Below, one piece after another: positions 33,491 to 43,233 of a DNA stretch of 64,000 nt. The stretch is from Schauerella fraxinea (lineage in GTDB: Bacteria; Pseudomonadota; Gammaproteobacteria; Burkholderiales; Burkholderiaceae_B). A program made the translations under genes and the position numbers. Location: assembly GCA_030849965.1 (NCBI GenBank), contig JAVDKL010000001.1, forward strand, positions 1,284,554 through 1,348,553, written 5' to 3'. Under the pieces are notes generated by a model. The model made no database searches. It was given only the letters and a program-made list of their open reading frames with translations, and was not told where the DNA came from. The number at the start of each line of letters is the position of its first letter. Position 1 is the stretch's first letter.

Positions 33491-35647
33491 TCATGTGACG
33501 GGGTCTGTCCGCTTCGTATAAAAGCCGACGGCCTCGTTGGGATCGCGCGTGCGGGCAAAGGGCGGCAGGCCGCGCCACAGGCGTTTGCCATAGGGCTTGT
33601 CGACCAGCCGGGTATCGCCCACCACCAGCACGCCCCAGTCTTCGATCGTGCGGATCAGGCGCCCCGCACCCTGCTTGAGCGAGATGGCGGCGTCCGGCAA
33701 TTGAAACTCGGCGAACGGATTGCCGCCGCGTTCGCGACAGGCGCGCAAGCGCGCTTCGATCACCGGATCGTCGGGCGGCGCGAACGGCAATTTGTCGATC
33801 GCCACCAGCGTGAGCAGCGTGCCCGGCAGATCGATGCCTTCCCAGAAACTTGCACTACCCACCAGCACCGGATGCTCGAGCGTGCGAAAGCGGTCGAGCA
33901 GATCCCGGCGGGTGGCATCGCCCTGCTTGAGCAGCGGCCACTCGACCCCGTCGCGATCGAACGCATCTTCGAACAAGGCGGCAAACCGATCGACCGCGCG
34001 CAACGTAGTGCACAAGATCAAGGCACCACCGGGACTGGCATGCAGCATCGGCATCAACACCTCGACGAACCGTTCGGCGAACTGCGGCGAATGCGGCTCG
34101 GGCAGTCCGCGCGGCACATACAGCAGCCCCTGCGTGGCGTAGTCGAAGGGCGACGCCCACTGCCCCGTGCGCGCGCCCGATAGGCCCAACTGACGCGTGA
34201 AGTGTCCGAAGTCACCCGCCACCGACAACGTGGCCGACGTCAAAATCCATGATTGATCGGAACGGCGAAAGCGCGAAAACGCGCGCGCCACCGATAACGG
34301 CGCCGCATGCAAACGAATGTGATGCGCGCCGAGTTCGACCCAACGCACAGCAGGTCCGGTCCAATTGGCCCAAGACGACTTGGGTGCCGCAGCCCCGGAC
34401 ACACCTGGTGCCACGAACCGCGCATCGGCGGCCTTGGCGTCGGCGGGCGTCTGACCCCAACCGGCGCCCGGCACCTTGCCATCCAGCGCATCGGCGAGTT
34501 GCTGAACGCCATCTTCGGGCTCGGCGTCGTCTTCCTCGGCCAGCATGGCCGCTTGGCCGCGGCCAGGCTCGCTCCAGCGCTTCAAGCGCACCATCAGATC
34601 GGCGCCGGCGCGCGCAGCGGCGGTGAGGTCGGGATGCTTCTCCGAGACCACGCTGAGCGCTTGCACCACGGTTTCCAGCGTATTGCGCAGGGTTTCGAGA
34701 GCATCGTCGAACGCTTCGGGTTCGGGCATGGCTTCGAACGTCGCCTTGCGTCCCGGCATGCCCTCCAGCGGCGCACAGGCCAGACGCAGCTCGCGCGTGG
34801 CTTGCTCGACACGGCGGTTGGCGTCGCTCCAGTTGGTGACTTCGCGCGCATGCGCCAAACCGGCCACTTCAAGCATGCGGCCGAAGTCGAGCAGTTGATG
34901 CGTGGACACGCTGCTGCCCAGAAATCGCGTGGCCGTATCTGGAAGTTGATGGGCTTCGTCGAAAATCACCGTATCGGCTTGCGGCAGCAAATCGGTGATG
35001 CCTTCTTCGCGCAGCATCAGATCCGCCATGAACAAGGCGTGGTTGACCACCACGATGTCGGCTTCCTGAGCTTGCCGGCGCGCCTTGACCACGAAGCAAT
35101 CGCGAATGTGCGGGCACTCCTGCCCCAGACAATTTTCGCGCGTCGAGGTCACGCGTTGCCAGATGTCGGCATCTTCAGGCACCTGGCCCAGATCGGCGCG
35201 ATCACCGGTCTGCGTCTGCTTGGCGAACAATTGAATCTTGCGCAGCTGACCGACCTCGGTGCGCGACTTCAGCGCACGCTCATCCTCGCCCAGGCGCTCA
35301 AGATGGTAATGGCACACATAGTTGCCGCGGCCCTTGAGCAATGCGGCGGTCACCGGCATGGACAACGCCTTGCGCACGCGCGGCAGATCGCGGCCGAAAA
35401 GCTGATCCTGCAGGGTGCGCGTCCCGGTGGAAATCAAAACCTTGCCGCCGCTCGCAAACGCGGGGATCAGATAGGCCCAGGTCTTGCCGATGCCGGTGCC
35501 GGCTTCCGCCACAAGCGTGCCGCGCTTGCGGATGGTTTCGTCGATGGCCTGCGCCAATTCGATCTGCGCCGCGCGCGGCCGGTACCCGGGCAGCGCCGCA
35601 AGCGGGCCCTCCTCGGAAAAGAATTCGGAAATATCGACGTCGAACAT
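33491..35647 (-). CDS. DinG/YoaA-family iron-sulfur ATP-dependent helicase
   Basis: This 718-residue superfamily 2 (XPD-like) helicase has Walker A EAGTGIGKT at 48-56, and four cysteines that match an iron-sulfur cluster (C112, C173, C178, C184). The DEAH box is IFDEAHQLPD at 229-237. The C-terminal motifs LILCTTLRAVDRF, GSASFWEGIDLPG and LKQGAGRLIRTIED close the ATPase. It should unwind DNA 5'-3' and help with damaged or R-looped DNA. I chose the Met at 35647 since MFDVDISEFFSEEGPLA begins the conserved part. The frame is open further upstream, and an earlier Met at 35680 cannot be excluded. Confidence 0.9.
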   Translation of the reverse strand: MFDVDISEFFSEEGPLAALPGYRPRAAQIELAQAIDETIRKRGTLVAEAGTGIGKTWAYLIPAFASGGKVLISTGTRTLQDQLFGRDLPRVRKALSMPVTAALLKGRGNYVCHYHLERLGEDERALKSRTEVGQLRKIQLFAKQTQTGDRADLGQVPEDADIWQRVTSTRENCLGQECPHIRDCFVVKARRQAQEADIVVVNHALFMADLMLREEGITDLLPQADTVIFDEAHQLPDTATRFLGSSVSTHQLLDFGRMLEVAGLAHAREVTNWSDANRRVEQATRELRLACAPLEGMPGRKATFEAMPEPEAFDDALETLRNTLETVVQALSVVSEKHPDLTAAARAGADLMVRLKRWSEPGRGQAAMLAEEDDAEPEDGVQQLADALDGKVPGAGWGQTPADAKAADARFVAPGVSGAAAPKSSWANWTGPAVRWVELGAHHIRLHAAPLSVARAFSRFRRSDQSWILTSATLSVAGDFGHFTRQLGLSGARTGQWASPFDYATQGLLYVPRGLPEPHSPQFAERFVEVLMPMLHASPGGALILCTTLRAVDRFAALFEDAFDRDGVEWPLLKQGDATRRDLLDRFRTLEHPVLVGSASFWEGIDLPGTLLTLVAIDKLPFAPPDDPVIEARLRACRERGGNPFAEFQLPDAAISLKQGAGRLIRTIEDWGVLVVGDTRLVDKPYGKRLWRGLPPFARTRDPNEAVGFYTKRTDPVT

Positions 35648-35810
35648 GCGCGCAACTGGGCCAGGACAAGGGCGCATCATACTCGGTGGGTCGCTGTCAC
35701 CCGTGACCGGAATGTCGCACTGTGACCAAATGTGCCACGGTGCGCCAGGCGGAAAGCGGCACCGGGTATGGCACAATCCGGCCCTTGTTTGACGTTCGCC
35801 GCCTGACGAG

Positions 35811-38192
35811 ATGACCCAGATTACCGCTACCACCACCGCAGCCGAAGACACCGCCCGCATTCTTGCCCAGCTCACCACCGAGTTGGGCGCGCGGCCCTCG
35901 CAATTGGCCTCCGCCATCGAACTGCTGGACGGCGGCGCCACGGTGCCGTTTATCGCCCGCTACCGCAAGGAAGCAACCGGCGGTCTGGACGACACCGTGC
36001 TGCGCAACCTCGAGGTACGCCTGGGCTATCTGCGCGACCTCGAAGGCCGCCGCGCGGCAATTCTCGAATCCGTGCTGCAGCAAGGCAAGCTCACGCCCGA
36101 GTTGCAGCAAGAACTCAAGTCGGCCGATACCAAACAGCGGCTTGAAGACTTGTACGCGCCCTATAAGCCGAAGCGCCGCACGCGTGCCCAGATCGCGCGC
36201 GAAGCGGGTCTTGAGCCGCTCGCCGACGCGATCCTGGCCGATCCGGCATGCGATCCGGCCGCGCTGGCCGAAGGCTATCTGAACGCGGAAGCCTCGGTCG
36301 CCGACGCCAAGACGGCGCTCGATGGTGCTCGCGACATCCTCGCGGAGCGCTTCGCCGAAAACGCCGATCTGCTCACCCACATGCGCGAGCATTTGTGGTC
36401 GACCGGCCTCATCTACTCGAAGATGGCCGACGGCAAGGAACACGAAGGCGCGAATTTCCGCGACTGGTTCGATTTCAACGAACCGTTGCGCACTCTGCCC
36501 TCGCATCGCATCCTGGCGCTGCTGCGCGGCCGCCAACAAGGCGTACTCGAACTGCGCATGGGTCTGGAAGCCGAACTCGAAGCGCAAACGCCGCATCCGT
36601 GCGTGGCCCGCGTATCCGAATTTCTCAAGTTCGGATCGAAGCCGTTTGCGCTGGACGCCTCGCCGCGCGACCGCTGGATGGGTGAAGTGTGCCGCTGGAC
36701 ATGGCGCGTCAAGCTATTGACGACCTTCGAATCGGAAGTGATCGCACGGTTGCGTGACGACGCCGAAGCCGAAGCGATTCGCGTGTTTGCGGCCAATCTC
36801 AAGGATCTGCTGCTCGCCGCCCCCGCCGGCCCGAAAGCCGTGCTGGGCCTCGATCCCGGCATCCGCACCGGCGTCAAAGTAGCCGCCATCGACCGCACAG
36901 GCAAAGTGGTCGAGACCGCCACGGTGTACCCGTTCGAGCCGCGTCGCGATCGCGAAGGCGCCATCAAGGTCATCGCCGCGCTGGCCGCCCGCCACAACAT
37001 CGAACTGGTGGCCATCGGCAACGGCACAGCGTCGCGCGAAACCGAAAAACTGGTCGGCGACCTGATGGGTCTGTTCCCGGAAATGCCGCTCACCAAGGTC
37101 GTCGTGTCCGAAGCTGGCGCATCGGTGTATTCCGCATCCGAAATCGCCGCGTTGGAGTTTCCCGATCTGGATGTCACGTTGCGTGGCGCCGTCTCGATTG
37201 CGCGCCGATTGCAGGATCCTTTGGCCGAACTGGTCAAGATCGATCCCAAGGCGATCGGCGTGGGCCAATATCAGCACGATCTCAACCAGCGTGAACTGGC
37301 GCGATCGCTGGACGCCACCGTGGAAGACTGCGTGAACGCCGTGGGCGTGGACGTCAACACCGCCTCGGCGGCGTTGCTGGCCCGCGTGTCGGGCTTGAAT
37401 AGCCTGCTCGCGCGCAACATCGTTGCCTGGCGCGACGAAAACGGCGCCTTCCCCACGCGCGACATGCTGCGCAAAGTGCCCCGTTTCGGCGACAAGGCAT
37501 TCGAGCAAGCCGCTGGCTTCCTGCGGATTCCCAACGGCGACAACCCGCTCGACGCATCTTCGGTGCACCCGGAAGCCTACCCGGTGGTCCAGCGCATCGT
37601 GGCGCGCATCAAGGCCGATGTGCAAACCATCATCGGCCAACGTGAAGCCCTCAAAGGCGTTTCGCCCTCCGAATTCACCGACGAGCGTTTCGGCCTGCCC
37701 ACCGTGCGCGACATCTTCGCCGAGCTCGAAAAACCTGGCCGCGATCCGCGTCCAGAGTTCAAGACGGCGACCTTCAAGGAAGGCGTCGAATCGCTCAACG
37801 ACCTGCATGTGGGGATGATCCTGGAAGGCGTGGTGACCAACGTCGCCAACTTCGGTGCCTTCGTCGATATCGGCGTGCATCAAGACGGCCTGGTCCACAT
37901 CTCGGCATTGGCCGAAAAGTTCGTCAAGGATCCTCGCGACGTGGTGCGTGTGGGTCAGACGGTCAACGTCAAAGTGATCGAAGTCGACGTGGCGCGTAAA
38001 CGCGTTGCGCTCACGATGCGCCTGAACGACACCGCAGCGCCCGTTCGCCGCGGCGCCGATGGCGCCCCGCCCCCGCGCGGCGGCAATGCCGGCGGCGGCC
38101 GCCGTCCGCAAGGCCAGCAAACTCAGGCATCCAAGAGCGACGGCGCGATGGCCGGCGCATTGGCCGAAGCGTTTGCCAAGCTCAAAAAGTAA
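35811..38192 (+). CDS. tex: Tex-family RNA-binding transcription accessory protein
   Basis: This 793-residue Tex protein (YhgF) has the N-terminal helical region with [16 protein letters not shown] YqgF/RNase H-like fold starts near residue 343 ([18 protein letters not shown]). Helix-hairpin-helix motifs lie around 520-560 and an S1 RNA-binding domain at about 664-735 ([20 protein letters not shown]). The last 50 residues are a Gly/Arg/Pro-rich tail. It binds nucleic acids and influences transcription in the cytoplasm; in Bordetella pertussis tex affects toxin expression. It is divergent from the helicase gene across 163 bp. Confidence 0.96.
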   Translation: MTQITATTTAAEDTARILAQLTTELGARPSQLASAIELLDGGATVPFIARYRKEATGGLDDTVLRNLEVRLGYLRDLEGRRAAILESVLQQGKLTPELQQELKSADTKQRLEDLYAPYKPKRRTRAQIAREAGLEPLADAILADPACDPAALAEGYLNAEASVADAKTALDGARDILAERFAENADLLTHMREHLWSTGLIYSKMADGKEHEGANFRDWFDFNEPLRTLPSHRILALLRGRQQGVLELRMGLEAELEAQTPHPCVARVSEFLKFGSKPFALDASPRDRWMGEVCRWTWRVKLLTTFESEVIARLRDDAEAEAIRVFAANLKDLLLAAPAGPKAVLGLDPGIRTGVKVAAIDRTGKVVETATVYPFEPRRDREGAIKVIAALAARHNIELVAIGNGTASRETEKLVGDLMGLFPEMPLTKVVVSEAGASVYSASEIAALEFPDLDVTLRGAVSIARRLQDPLAELVKIDPKAIGVGQYQHDLNQRELARSLDATVEDCVNAVGVDVNTASAALLARVSGLNSLLARNIVAWRDENGAFPTRDMLRKVPRFGDKAFEQAAGFLRIPNGDNPLDASSVHPEAYPVVQRIVARIKADVQTIIGQREALKGVSPSEFTDERFGLPTVRDIFAELEKPGRDPRPEFKTATFKEGVESLNDLHVGMILEGVVTNVANFGAFVDIGVHQDGLVHISALAEKFVKDPRDVVRVGQTVNVKVIEVDVARKRVALTMRLNDTAAPVRRGADGAPPPRGGNAGGGRRPQGQQTQASKSDGAMAGALAEAFAKLKK

Positions 38193-38215
38193 GACGCCGG
38201 CGCAAAACCGGCATG

Positions 38216-38256
38216 AAAAAAATCCCGCTTCGAGTTTGGAAGCGGGATTTTTCTTT
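38216..38256. terminator. Strong bidirectional terminator between tex and trpS
   Basis: AATCCCGCTTC (38221-38231) pairs perfectly with its complement at 38239-38249 across a 7-base loop. An A-run precedes the stem and TTTTTCTTT follows it, so it can terminate tex on the plus strand and trpS on the minus strand. Confidence 0.93.
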
Positions 38257-38300
38257 GGTACTGCGGCTGAAGATGACGAGGGCCACCGCCGGCCCGCCGA

Positions 38301-39662
38301 CTACTCCGCCTGCGCCATCGCGGCCAACGTATCTTGCACGTGCGCCATGCTGGCGTCGCGTGTCGCCGTGTCGGCGCTGGCACGGCCGTACGCGACCAGT
38401 TCCTCGCCCACCATCACGCGATAGCGCAAGCCGTCAATCACCAACTCGATGTTGGCATCCGGCGATTGCAACAGCCCCGTGATGCGACCGGCCTCCTTCG
38501 GCTGCGCGAACGGCTCTGACGTCAACAATTCTTCGCCGGCGGCGTCAAGCAAACGGAACCGGAAGCTACCGTCTTCGTCGCGGAAGCTCACGAAGCGTGC
38601 GCCCTTGCCACCCGACTTGGCTTTTGACTTGCCCGCCTTGGCCACCGTCGCGCTTTGGCGCAAACCCACGGCGTCGCGAATCTGCGCCATGAACGGCGTG
38701 GCCAGGCTGCGCGCCTTGATTGCACCGGCCTGAAGAATCTCTTCAATCAATGCGGGATTGGCGATCAGGTCATCGTAACGCTCGCGCATCGGCGCCAGAT
38801 CGCGCTCTACGCGGTCGCACAGGGCTTGCTTGGCATCGCCCCACCCCATCCCGCCTTCGAGCTCGTCACGGAACGCCTGCGATTCTTCGCGGCTCGCAAA
38901 CGCCTTGTACAGCGTGAAGAGGTGCGAGGCGTCGGCATCCTTGGGCTCGCCAGGCAAGCGCGAATCGGTGACGATGCGCATTATCGCTGCGCGCGTGGCC
39001 TTCGCACCGCCTTCGAACAACGGAATCGTGTTGTTGTAGCTCTTGGACATCTTGCGACCGTCCAGGCCGGGCAACGTGGCCACGTCTTCCTCGATCACGA
39101 CGTCCGGCAGCACAAACAACGGCGACTGGGACGCGTACAAATGATTGAAACGCTGCGCGATATCGCGCGTCATTTCCAGATGCTGCACCTGGTCGCGGCC
39201 CACCGGCACCTTGTTCGCGTTGAACAACAGAATGTCGGCCGCCATCAGCACCGGGTATGAGAACAGACCAAGCGTGACGCCATCATCGGCATCCACACCC
39301 TTGGCCGTGTTTTGGTCGACAGACGCCTTGTACGCGTGCGCACGGTTCATCAACCCCTTGCCAGTCACGCAAGTGAGCAACCAGCACAGTTCGGGGATTT
39401 CGGGGATGTCCGACTGGCGATAGAAGGTGACGCGCTCCACATCCAGTCCGGCTGCAATCCAGGTGGCGGCAAGCTCCAGCCGCGACCGGGCGATACGTTC
39501 GGGATCTTCGCACTTGATCAGGGCGTGATAGTCCGCCATGAAGAAGAAGGCATCCACATCATGCTGCGTACTGGCACGGATGGCGGGGCGAATGGCGCCC
39601 GCATAGTTGCCAAGATGGGGAGTGCCGGTGGTGGTAATGCCTGTCAGAACGCGCGTATTCAT
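38301..39662 (-). CDS. trpS: Tryptophanyl-tRNA synthetase with DUF1508-like C-terminal extension
   Basis: This 453-residue class I synthetase has a HIGH-equivalent TGTPHLGN (12-19) and KMSKS at 204-208. The catalytic and anticodon parts end around residue 340, the usual length. A Lys/Gly linker ([13 protein letters not shown], 342-354) then joins a module of about 50 residues: [20 protein letters not shown], followed by [18 protein letters not shown]. That module resembles the DUF1508 (YegP) repeat, and a further 50 residues follow it. Long C-terminal extensions are known in betaproteobacterial TrpRS; the DUF1508 assignment is my own reading. It attaches tryptophan to tRNA in the cytoplasm. 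Confidence 0.95.
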   Translation of the reverse strand: MNTRVLTGITTTGTPHLGNYAGAIRPAIRASTQHDVDAFFFMADYHALIKCEDPERIARSRLELAATWIAAGLDVERVTFYRQSDIPEIPELCWLLTCVTGKGLMNRAHAYKASVDQNTAKGVDADDGVTLGLFSYPVLMAADILLFNANKVPVGRDQVQHLEMTRDIAQRFNHLYASQSPLFVLPDVVIEEDVATLPGLDGRKMSKSYNNTIPLFEGGAKATRAAIMRIVTDSRLPGEPKDADASHLFTLYKAFASREESQAFRDELEGGMGWGDAKQALCDRVERDLAPMRERYDDLIANPALIEEILQAGAIKARSLATPFMAQIRDAVGLRQSATVAKAGKSKAKSGGKGARFVSFRDEDGSFRFRLLDAAGEELLTSEPFAQPKEAGRITGLLQSPDANIELVIDGLRYRVMVGEELVAYGRASADTATRDASMAHVQDTLAAMAQAE

Positions 39663-39771
39663 TCGAAAAATGCTTCAGGTGTGAGGCCAAAGCACAGTGT
39701 AACGCGCCACGGATCGTCACAACGCAGTCGAGCCGAATCGCCGTTTGATGCCCTATCGGCTGGGCCTATAT

Positions 39772-39885
39772 CTGCAGCATGGTCATGCTTACAGCTACAG
39801 CATGGTCATGCTTATATTTGCAGCTCGATCATGCCGACGTCTGCGCGTGTGCATGCCTACAGCTGCAGCGTATTCCTGCCCGTAC
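39772..39885. repeat. Decaying 22-23 bp tandem repeat, five copies
   Basis: The units are 39772-39794, 39795-39817, 39818-39840, 39841-39862 and 39863-39885. The first two are nearly identical around CAGCATGGTCATGCTTA; the others drift, keeping CTGCAGC or a close form at the start. The tract ends exactly where the DUF3325 gene ends. Confidence 0.8.
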
Positions 39886-40209
39886 TTACATCATCGCGAA
39901 CACGGGGGCCGCCACCACGCAGCCGGCGCCCAACCCCAGCGCCACGCGCGGCCGGTAGGTTAGGATCCAGATCAGCGCGAGCCCGGCGAGCGCCAGCATG
40001 CCGATCCACTCGATCACGCCGTACGACCACCCATACGCTTGCGCCGCCGCCCACAACGACAACGTCAAGGCCAGCGCGCCAAACCAGCGCAGCGGCACGC
40101 GATGCCGGCTGGTGATCGCCCGATCGAAGAAGTCTTCGTAATGGCGGTCCATCGCCAAACACAACGCGGCAAAGCCGGCGTAGGCCAAGCAGAACGCGGC
40201 GATCGTCAT
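39886..40209 (-). CDS. DUF3325 family small membrane protein
   Basis: This 107-residue protein has three or four membrane segments (TIAAFCLAYAGFAALCLAMD, FGALALTLSLWAAAQAYGW, WIGMLALAGLALIWIL, and a C-terminal one). A conserved-looking DRHYEDFF-type stretch follows the first. It matches DUF3325, a family repeatedly found next to PepSY proteins and TonB receptors in iron-regulated operons. The function is unknown. It starts 10 bp after the PepSY gene and is the last gene of the four-gene operon. Confidence 0.8.
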   Translation of the reverse strand: MTIAAFCLAYAGFAALCLAMDRHYEDFFDRAITSRHRVPLRWFGALALTLSLWAAAQAYGWSYGVIEWIGMLALAGLALIWILTYRPRVALGLGAGCVVAAPVFAMM

Positions 40210-40219
40210 AGCGTAAACC

Positions 40220-42028
40220 TCATCGGGGTTGATAAGCAGAATCAGGCGGCAACGCATCGTCGCGGCGTTCAGGCGGCGCCGCGGCTGCGGTTTTGACCGG
40301 CGGAGCAGCAGTTGCTGCGACTGTTGCGGCAGGCGCTTTTGCAGCGGTGGTCGTGGCCGGCGTGGCAGCGGCGGCTTTCGCCATCGCCGCCGTCTCGCCG
40401 AATCCAGCCGATGCTCCCTGGGGCGTGGCACGCGCCACCGGCTTGGACTTCGCCGCTGCCGGTGCTCTCGCCTTATGACGGCTCACCTTCCACGACAACC
40501 ACACGCAGAAAATGCCGGAGGCAATGGCGGTCAGATCGAAGCCCGCCATCAGCCAATCCTGCGCCGGCAGCGAGCGCCCCAAGTGCCGCGACGTGGTGAT
40601 CGCGTTGACGATCGGGATCAGCAGAAACAGCACGCCGGCCAACGCATTCAGGTCACGCCAAGCCTGGCGCTGACGCACGAAGCCGTACACAAAGGCTGCA
40701 CCCCAACTCCAGAGGAACAGTTTGACTTCCCAGTTCGCGTGATCCGGCAGATCGACCGGCAACAAACGGTTGGCCAGGAAGAACACCGAAATCGCGACCA
40801 GCAATCCCGCGATGGTGCCGCTGTTCAGGCTATCGACCAGCCGCAGCGAAAAGCGGTTGGCGGCATCCTTGCCCGCCTTTTGCCGGCGCTTGGCGACCCA
40901 CAGCACCAGGCCGCTGGCGACCATCGCGGTGCCGGCCAGGCTCACGATGAAGTAGAGCCAACGCAGCCATGGCTTGGCGAATTTGCCCAGATGAAGGCCG
41001 ACAATCGTGCCGACGGTGGTCATGATCGCACTGTCGTTTTCGCTCGCGGACGTGATCTCGCCCGTCACGCCGTTGAACATGATGGAAGGCGGCAACCGGC
41101 CGTACGACACGCGCTCGGACACGAGCCGCGTCAACGATACGGTCATCGCGCTGTCGCCCGGATGATTGACGGTGATACGTCCCACGCTGGCGCCGTCCCA
41201 GGCAGTGTTGGCCTGGGCAATCATATTCTCGATCGGCGCCATGGGCGCCGGCACATTGGCGCGCGGCTTCGACGCAAACGACGGATAGGCCTCGGCCGTG
41301 AATTGATTCGGCGTGTCGTACATGGCGTAAATGCCGGCCGGCATCACCATGATCATGAAGAGCATCAGGCCGCTGAACGTAATCATCAAATGAAATGGCA
41401 GCCCCAGCACCGACAGCGCGTTGTGCCCGTCCATCCATGACCGCTGCCCGCCCTTGCCGGGGCGGAACGTAAAGAAATCCTTGAAGATCTTCTTGTGCGT
41501 AATGATGCCGCTGATGATGGCCACCAGCATGAACATCCCGGCGATGCTGGCAAGCCAACGTCCCCACGGATAACCCATCTCGAGTTCGTAGTGAAAGCGA
41601 TAGAAGAAATCGCCGCCACGCGTTTCGCGCGCTTGCACGGCCTCGCCGGTGGCGGGATCGAGTTGCACGCGCTGAAAGCTGCCACGGCCCGTTTTGCCGG
41701 GCTTCTGGTAGCTCACTTCGATCACCGGATCGCGATCCGAATATGGCAACACAAACCACCGCAGGGCGTCGGGTGCATGCGTTTGCAAATAGCGCATGCC
41801 CGTGATCATCGCCTGGTCGGGCGTGACCGCCTGCACCTGCACCTCGGGCTTCATGTAGGCCGTGATTTCATCCCGGAAGAATGCCAGCGTGCCCGTCATG
41901 AACATCGCGTACAGCACCCATCCCAGCAATAGCCCGGCCCAGGTGTGGAGCCACGACATCGACTGTCGAATGCCCTCGGGCTGAACCTCGGCGGCCCCTT
42001 TGCCCTTTACATGATCGACCGTCGTCAT
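40220..42028 (-). CDS. PepSY-associated transmembrane protein (PiuB-like)
   Basis: This 602-residue inner-membrane protein has an N-terminal helix with SMSWLHTWAGLLLGWVLYAM and a PepSY-type periplasmic region. Further helices carry paired His motifs (for example HNALSVLGLPFHLMITFSG and GLHLGKFAKPWLRWLYFIVS). These fit PiuB-type proteins thought to reduce or handle ferric siderophores at the inner membrane. The C-terminal 70 residues are a soluble Ala/Thr/Pro-rich tail. The start MTTVDHVKGKG overlaps the DUF3649 stop by ATGA. Expected to be Fur-controlled from the site at 42989. Confidence 0.88.
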   Translation of the reverse strand: MTTVDHVKGKGAAEVQPEGIRQSMSWLHTWAGLLLGWVLYAMFMTGTLAFFRDEITAYMKPEVQVQAVTPDQAMITGMRYLQTHAPDALRWFVLPYSDRDPVIEVSYQKPGKTGRGSFQRVQLDPATGEAVQARETRGGDFFYRFHYELEMGYPWGRWLASIAGMFMLVAIISGIITHKKIFKDFFTFRPGKGGQRSWMDGHNALSVLGLPFHLMITFSGLMLFMIMVMPAGIYAMYDTPNQFTAEAYPSFASKPRANVPAPMAPIENMIAQANTAWDGASVGRITVNHPGDSAMTVSLTRLVSERVSYGRLPPSIMFNGVTGEITSASENDSAIMTTVGTIVGLHLGKFAKPWLRWLYFIVSLAGTAMVASGLVLWVAKRRQKAGKDAANRFSLRLVDSLNSGTIAGLLVAISVFFLANRLLPVDLPDHANWEVKLFLWSWGAAFVYGFVRQRQAWRDLNALAGVLFLLIPIVNAITTSRHLGRSLPAQDWLMAGFDLTAIASGIFCVWLSWKVSRHKARAPAAAKSKPVARATPQGASAGFGETAAMAKAAAATPATTTAAKAPAATVAATAAPPVKTAAAAPPERRDDALPPDSAYQPR

Positions 42029-42333
42029 ACGCCCAACACCCACCGTTTCAATGCAAACAACCCGCCAAACACCACGACGGGCCACAACACGCCCTTCCAG
42101 GCCCGCCACGCGTCACGCACAGCAAAGACCCAGAGCACCACGCAGGTATAAGTGACGAAAGACATCGTCAGCCCTGCCGTTACCGCGTCCACCCGGCTTA
42201 CTGGCAGCCAGACGGCCAGACAAGCCGCGCTTGCCGAGGCGGCGACATAGCCGCCGAAAATGGCGGCGATCGCGCGCGAGAAAACGGCGGCGCGATACCG
42301 TCCCCAAGGCGCACTATGCGCGGGTGTTCTCAT
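42025..42333 (-). CDS. DUF3649 family membrane protein
   Basis: This 102-residue protein has about three hydrophobic segments (IFGGYVAASASAACLAVWLP, LTMSFVTYTCVVLWVFAV, GVLWPVVVFGGLFAL). It matches DUF3649, another family of unknown function seen in siderophore-uptake operons. It overlaps both neighbours by ATGA, so the operon is translationally coupled. Confidence 0.8.
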   Translation of the reverse strand: MRTPAHSAPWGRYRAAVFSRAIAAIFGGYVAASASAACLAVWLPVSRVDAVTAGLTMSFVTYTCVVLWVFAVRDAWRAWKGVLWPVVVFGGLFALKRWVLGV

Positions 42334-42962
42334 GTCTTGTTCTCGAATGTCAGGGTCGACACATAACGAATGAAGGCGTAGGGTTGGCCGTCGAACTCGC
42401 CGGCCTTTTCTTCGCGATGCGAGGCTTGTGCCACATATTGACCGCGCCCGGGGGTGTCGATCTCGATCTGCCCTTTGGCATCGGTCTTGAACACAAACTG
42501 CGATCGGGGCGGCCCGAACACGGTGACGTCATTGCCGGCCAGAGGCTCGCCCTTGAACATCAACGTCAAGACGTTGCTGTTTGCCTCGGCGGGCACCAGC
42601 TCCAAGTCCAGCGTGCAGGCGGTCGATATCCGGCCCACCTTGGCTTCAAACTTGACGAGGTCGTCTTCAAACACAATCGGGTTCTGCAACCGCACGTCAC
42701 GCCTTGACGCCACGTCGATGCCGATCGCATCGAAACCCGGCACGGTGCCCGCAAGCGCCGGCCGTCCAGTGCTGCCGTCACGCGGCTTGGCCAGAATCTC
42801 GTACAACGCGCGCCGCTTCGGCTCGCGCGTGTCATCCACCCACTCACCATAGTAGGCACGGGCGCTTTGGTCCGGCGCGCGCTCGACCCACACCATCTGG
42901 GCGCTCACGCCGTGCGTGACGCCCGCCAGTGCGGCAGCCATCCAGATGGACTTCAGATTCAT
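42330..42962 (-). CDS. DUF4198-like periplasmic protein
   Basis: This 210-residue protein has a signal peptide (MNLKSIWMAAALAGVTHGVSA). Its beta-rich body has MVWVERAPDQSARAYYGEW near the N-terminus, and a NikM/CbiM-associated Ig-like C-terminal half (LTLMFKGEPLAGNDVTVFGP, DAKGQIEIDTPGRGQYV). This resembles DUF4198 proteins, periplasmic factors near metal transporters. It is the first gene of the iron-block operon and lies 27 bp downstream of a Fur-box-like site. A direct role in binding metal or siderophore is inference. Confidence 0.78.
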   Translation of the reverse strand: MNLKSIWMAAALAGVTHGVSAQMVWVERAPDQSARAYYGEWVDDTREPKRRALYEILAKPRDGSTGRPALAGTVPGFDAIGIDVASRRDVRLQNPIVFEDDLVKFEAKVGRISTACTLDLELVPAEANSNVLTLMFKGEPLAGNDVTVFGPPRSQFVFKTDAKGQIEIDTPGRGQYVAQASHREEKAGEFDGQPYAFIRYVSTLTFENKT

Positions 42963-42988
42963 CGTGGTTCATTCTCCAAGCCGCTAAT

Positions 42989-43007
42989 TATAATGATATC
43001 CATTCCT
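42989..43007 (-). promoter_or_regulatory. Fur-box-like site upstream of the DUF4198-DUF3649-PepSY-DUF3325 operon
   Basis: The stretch contains ATAATGATA followed by TCCATT and matches 13 of 19 positions of the classic Fur consensus (GATAATGATAATCATTATC). It lies in an AT-rich patch just before the first gene of the operon. Confidence 0.65.
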
Positions 43008-43183
43008 AATTAGTGACTTAGCTTATTCCAGACGGGTTAGGCGAAATGTGGGGCGTTGAAGGACAAGTTTGACCGTTGACACGTCGTGCCCGGGCTTCGC
43101 CACCTGATGGGGAACGCAAGGATCTGCACGGCGGTCGGCCCCGCCCAGGGAAAGCGAGTCTGCGCAGGCCCAGTCATGCGAAA

Positions 43184-43209
43184 GGCTGGAACGCATCGCG
43201 CGTCCAGCC
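43184..43209 (-). terminator. Candidate terminator of the TonB-receptor gene
   Basis: GGCTGGA (43184-43190) pairs with TCCAGCC (43203-43209). Read on the minus strand the stem is followed by TTTCGC. It lies about 25 bp after the receptor stop. Confidence 0.45.
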
Positions 43210-43233
43210 CTTCGTTACGCTGTATGTGTCGAA

